Source of the DNA: Oligoflexia bacterium | GTDB taxonomy: Bacteria; Bdellovibrionota; UBA1018 | Assembly (NCBI GenBank): GCA_014378465.1 | Contig: JACMNQ010000076.1 | Span: forward strand, 1 to 53,195 | Direction: 5' to 3' | DNA length: 53,195 nucleotides | In this document: positions 51,892 through 53,195 of the stretch, piece by piece | How positions within the stretch are numbered: the first letter of the stretch is position 1 | Layout of the letters: each line of letters opens with the position of its first letter | Notes under the pieces: model-generated | What the model was told of the DNA's origin: nothing | Seen by the model: only the letters and a program-made list of their open reading frames with translations | Database searches by the model: none | Position numbers and translations under genes: made by a program

Positions 51892-51919
51892 TTGTCATCC
51901 CGCCGTAATCTTTGAGAAT
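51892..51919 (+). promoter_or_regulatory. Candidate promoter for the small helical gene
   Basis: TTGTCA (51892-51897), 16 bases, then GAGAAT (51914-51919). The -35 matches the consensus in five of six positions, the -10 in four. It lies about 95 bases before the ATG at 52013. Confidence 0.3.
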
Positions 51920-52012
51920 TCGGAAACGATCGGAGCGCAAACGGTACGTGAAATGCAGTGTTAGTGGGCGCCAGATAACACCCATGACGCTCTTCACGGA
52001 GGAGAAGCAATT

Positions 52013-52282
52013 ATGACGATGAGAGAGATTGAGAGAATTCAGAGCGCCTTGAATGCAGGAATTGCCACGACTCAGGACTTCAATGCCACGATGGATGAAG
52101 CGGTCCGCTACCATCACAAGGTCAGTGAGCTTCAGATGATGCTGCTGGTGATTCAGAAGAAATGTGAAATGGAACTGCAGGACCTTGAAAATGACAAACC
52201 GGTCACGCAGATGCACTACGCCCTGATGCTGGACTACCTGATGGATGTCCTGAGTGACTGTCGCCATATCAAGGCTGCGTGA
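52013..52282 (+). CDS. Small helical protein of unknown function
   Basis: 89 residues with GGAGGAGAAG seven bases before the ATG, the strongest ribosome-binding site in this part. Predicted as two or three amphipathic helices (IERIQSALNAGI, VSELQMMLLVIQKKCEMELQ), no signal peptide. No family recognised. The good translation signals and monocistronic position make it a likely abundant small cytoplasmic protein. Confidence 0.72.
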   Translation: MTMREIERIQSALNAGIATTQDFNATMDEAVRYHHKVSELQMMLLVIQKKCEMELQDLENDKPVTQMHYALMLDYLMDVLSDCRHIKAA

Positions 52283-52316
52283 ACTCGACCGTGCATCTGG
52301 ACATGATCATGAACGC

Positions 52317-52358
52317 GGGGGGGGGGTTGCAAATTCAACTGTCAGACAGTGCAACCCC
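52317..52358 (+). other. G10 tract leading into a perfect 9-bp hairpin
   Basis: Ten G (52317-52326) overlap the left arm GGGGTTGCA (52323-52331), which pairs exactly with TGCAACCCC (52350-52358). The loop contains a second stem CTGTC-a-GACAG. No T-run follows, so it is not a standard terminator. It lies after the small helical gene and 76 bases before the next start. Confidence 0.7.
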
Positions 52359-52434
52359 GTCCTCTTCACCTGACCACAGCAGCCGAACGGCCTTGAGTCT
52401 GGCCAATTTTCAGCCTGAAGTGTAAGCTCAATTC

Positions 52435-53195
52435 ATGAAGAAAAATCCATTCAAGCGACTGGCGAACCAAGCGGCTCAATCAACGAAGCTTCTGAAGAAT
52501 CTTCAGAATTTGAAGTCGACTGCTGAATCACTGAGTGAAGCTGCGGCTCCCAGAGTGAAGAATTTGAAAAAGAGCCTGAAAATAGGCCTGAACGAAAAGG
52601 CGCATGCGGCTCAGAACAAAGTGGGGCAACTCTGGGACGTCGCTTCTGGCGCGACCCAGGTCCTGGCTCGAGATGTCGCGCACCAGACGCGCAAGGCCGC
52701 AAAAACAGCCGTCAGGAGAGCTTCAAAACAGCTCAAACAGCAGGTCGGCGGGACCGTCAACCGCGAAGTCGTCGAGCGCTTCAAGCGGAGCGCGCGAGAC
52801 GCGGTCTCTTCACTCAAGGAATCCGGTGCTGAATTCAAGGCCTACCTGGAGAGCGATGAATTTGAATACGATCTTGATGATCTGGCCAAACGCCTGAGCA
52901 AATTCGAAGGTGCCTATGAAAATTTCTCTGGCCCCGAGGTCGGAAGCCAGAGCGGGACTCGCGCCGGCACGACATCAGGCAGGAAGACCCGGTTGTTGCG
53001 AGTGCATTCCAAGGCCCGCTTTCTTTTCAAGGAATGCCGGGAAGACGTCCTGAAGCAGGCGGCACGGAAGGAAGTGATCTTCGCTCTTCCCATCAATCCC
53101 AAACTCGCTGCAGCTCTGGCCTTGATTTTCAGCGGCGTGAAAACGACTGAAATCGTTCTGCACGGAATCGATGTCTTCGCGCCCCGAAAGAGGCC
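52435..53195 (+). CDS. Basic helical protein, truncated by the window edge
   Basis: I translated 253 codons from the ATG at 52435 with no stop before the edge. The first ~165 residues are a long amphipathic, Lys/Ala/Gln-rich helix or coiled coil (KRLANQAAQSTKLLKNLQ, then TRKAAKTAVRRASKQLKQQ), reminiscent of apolipoprotein- or phasin-like chains. A short acidic segment (ESDEFEYDLDDLAKRLSKFE) and a Gly/Ser linker follow, then a more globular region with a hydrophobic stretch (NPKLAAALALIFSGVKTTEI). No signal peptide. Function unknown; a lipid, granule or nucleoid association is possible from composition only. Confidence 0.78.
   Translation, partial: MKKNPFKRLANQAAQSTKLLKNLQNLKSTAESLSEAAAPRVKNLKKSLKIGLNEKAHAAQNKVGQLWDVASGATQVLARDVAHQTRKAAKTAVRRASKQLKQQVGGTVNREVVERFKRSARDAVSSLKESGAEFKAYLESDEFEYDLDDLAKRLSKFEGAYENFSGPEVGSQSGTRAGTTSGRKTRLLRVHSKARFLFKECREDVLKQAARKEVIFALPINPKLAAALALIFSGVKTTEIVLHGIDVFAPRKR

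Noticed and set aside
1..53195. Insertion sequence, prophage, integron, CRISPR array, tRNA or rRNA
   Set aside because: No transposase or integrase gene, no terminal inverted repeat pair, no regular spacer array and no tRNA/rRNA signature was visible.

Overview
The window is dense, roughly 57-60 % GC by eye, with Shine-Dalgarno-led genes, lipoprotein and Sec signal peptides, and at least three outer-membrane or outer-surface type proteins, so it comes from a Gram-negative bacterium. The many secreted proteases (M28, metzincin, matrixin remnant, trypsin-like, papain-like, possible clan CD) and the mix of gene families suggest a Bdellovibrionota / Oligoflexia-type lineage. That assignment is inference only; there is no rRNA, tRNA or other phylogenetic marker here. 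I see no insertion sequence, prophage, CRISPR array or tRNA.

Layout. 1-7450: secreted hydrolases and envelope proteins (partial M28 peptidase, a small Cys-repeat protein, a beta-barrel-like protein, a 1173-residue zinc metalloprotease lipoprotein), then a FrnE-type DsbA protein, a DUF1456 protein, and a broken matrixin-like protease interrupted at a run of ten C. 7513-10161: two convergent DEAD-box helicases sharing a terminator. 10243-17136: five minus-strand genes with short gaps, encoding a BPL_N-type lipoprotein, an unknown protein, a PRMT7-like protein arginine methyltransferase, an outer-membrane beta-barrel with a lysine-rich tail, and an exported, strongly diverged SelO-family (AMPylase-type pseudokinase) protein. 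This is the most unusual block. 17384-23222: ahcY, a LysR/DoxX/YgiD group, an unknown gene and rlmG.

23539-29975 is an operon for an ethanolamine permease, a gamma-glutamylamide synthetase of the glutamine-synthetase family, an iron alcohol dehydrogenase, a PuuD-like gamma-glutamyl hydrolase and an aldehyde dehydrogenase. Together they would convert ethanolamine through gamma-glutamyl intermediates to glycine and glutamate, without the ethanolamine ammonia-lyase route. 30002-34117: a GH43 lipoprotein, a DUF1653-GNAT fusion, a lipoprotein and a trypsin-like protease.

34319-39817 is a second catabolic operon: MmsA-type dehydrogenase, URC1 (GTP cyclohydrolase II-like), URC4 (DUF1688), uracil phosphoribosyltransferase and uridine kinase, i.e. 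the URC route of uracil breakdown with a likely malonate-semialdehyde exit. A cluster of TGCATT half-sites lies upstream. 39843-46758: a pseudo-receiver with Glu at the phosphorylation site, a stand-alone E2-type acyltransferase domain, a papain-like protease, small lipoproteins, serA and, convergent to it, a D-2-hydroxyglutarate-dehydrogenase-like flavoprotein preceded by twin palindromes. 46798-53195: a clan CD-like His/Cys protein coupled to a helical-repeat protein, a membrane PAS histidine kinase, a membrane-anchored TAXI-type binding protein, a small helical protein, a G10 tract with a hairpin, and a truncated basic helical protein at the right edge.
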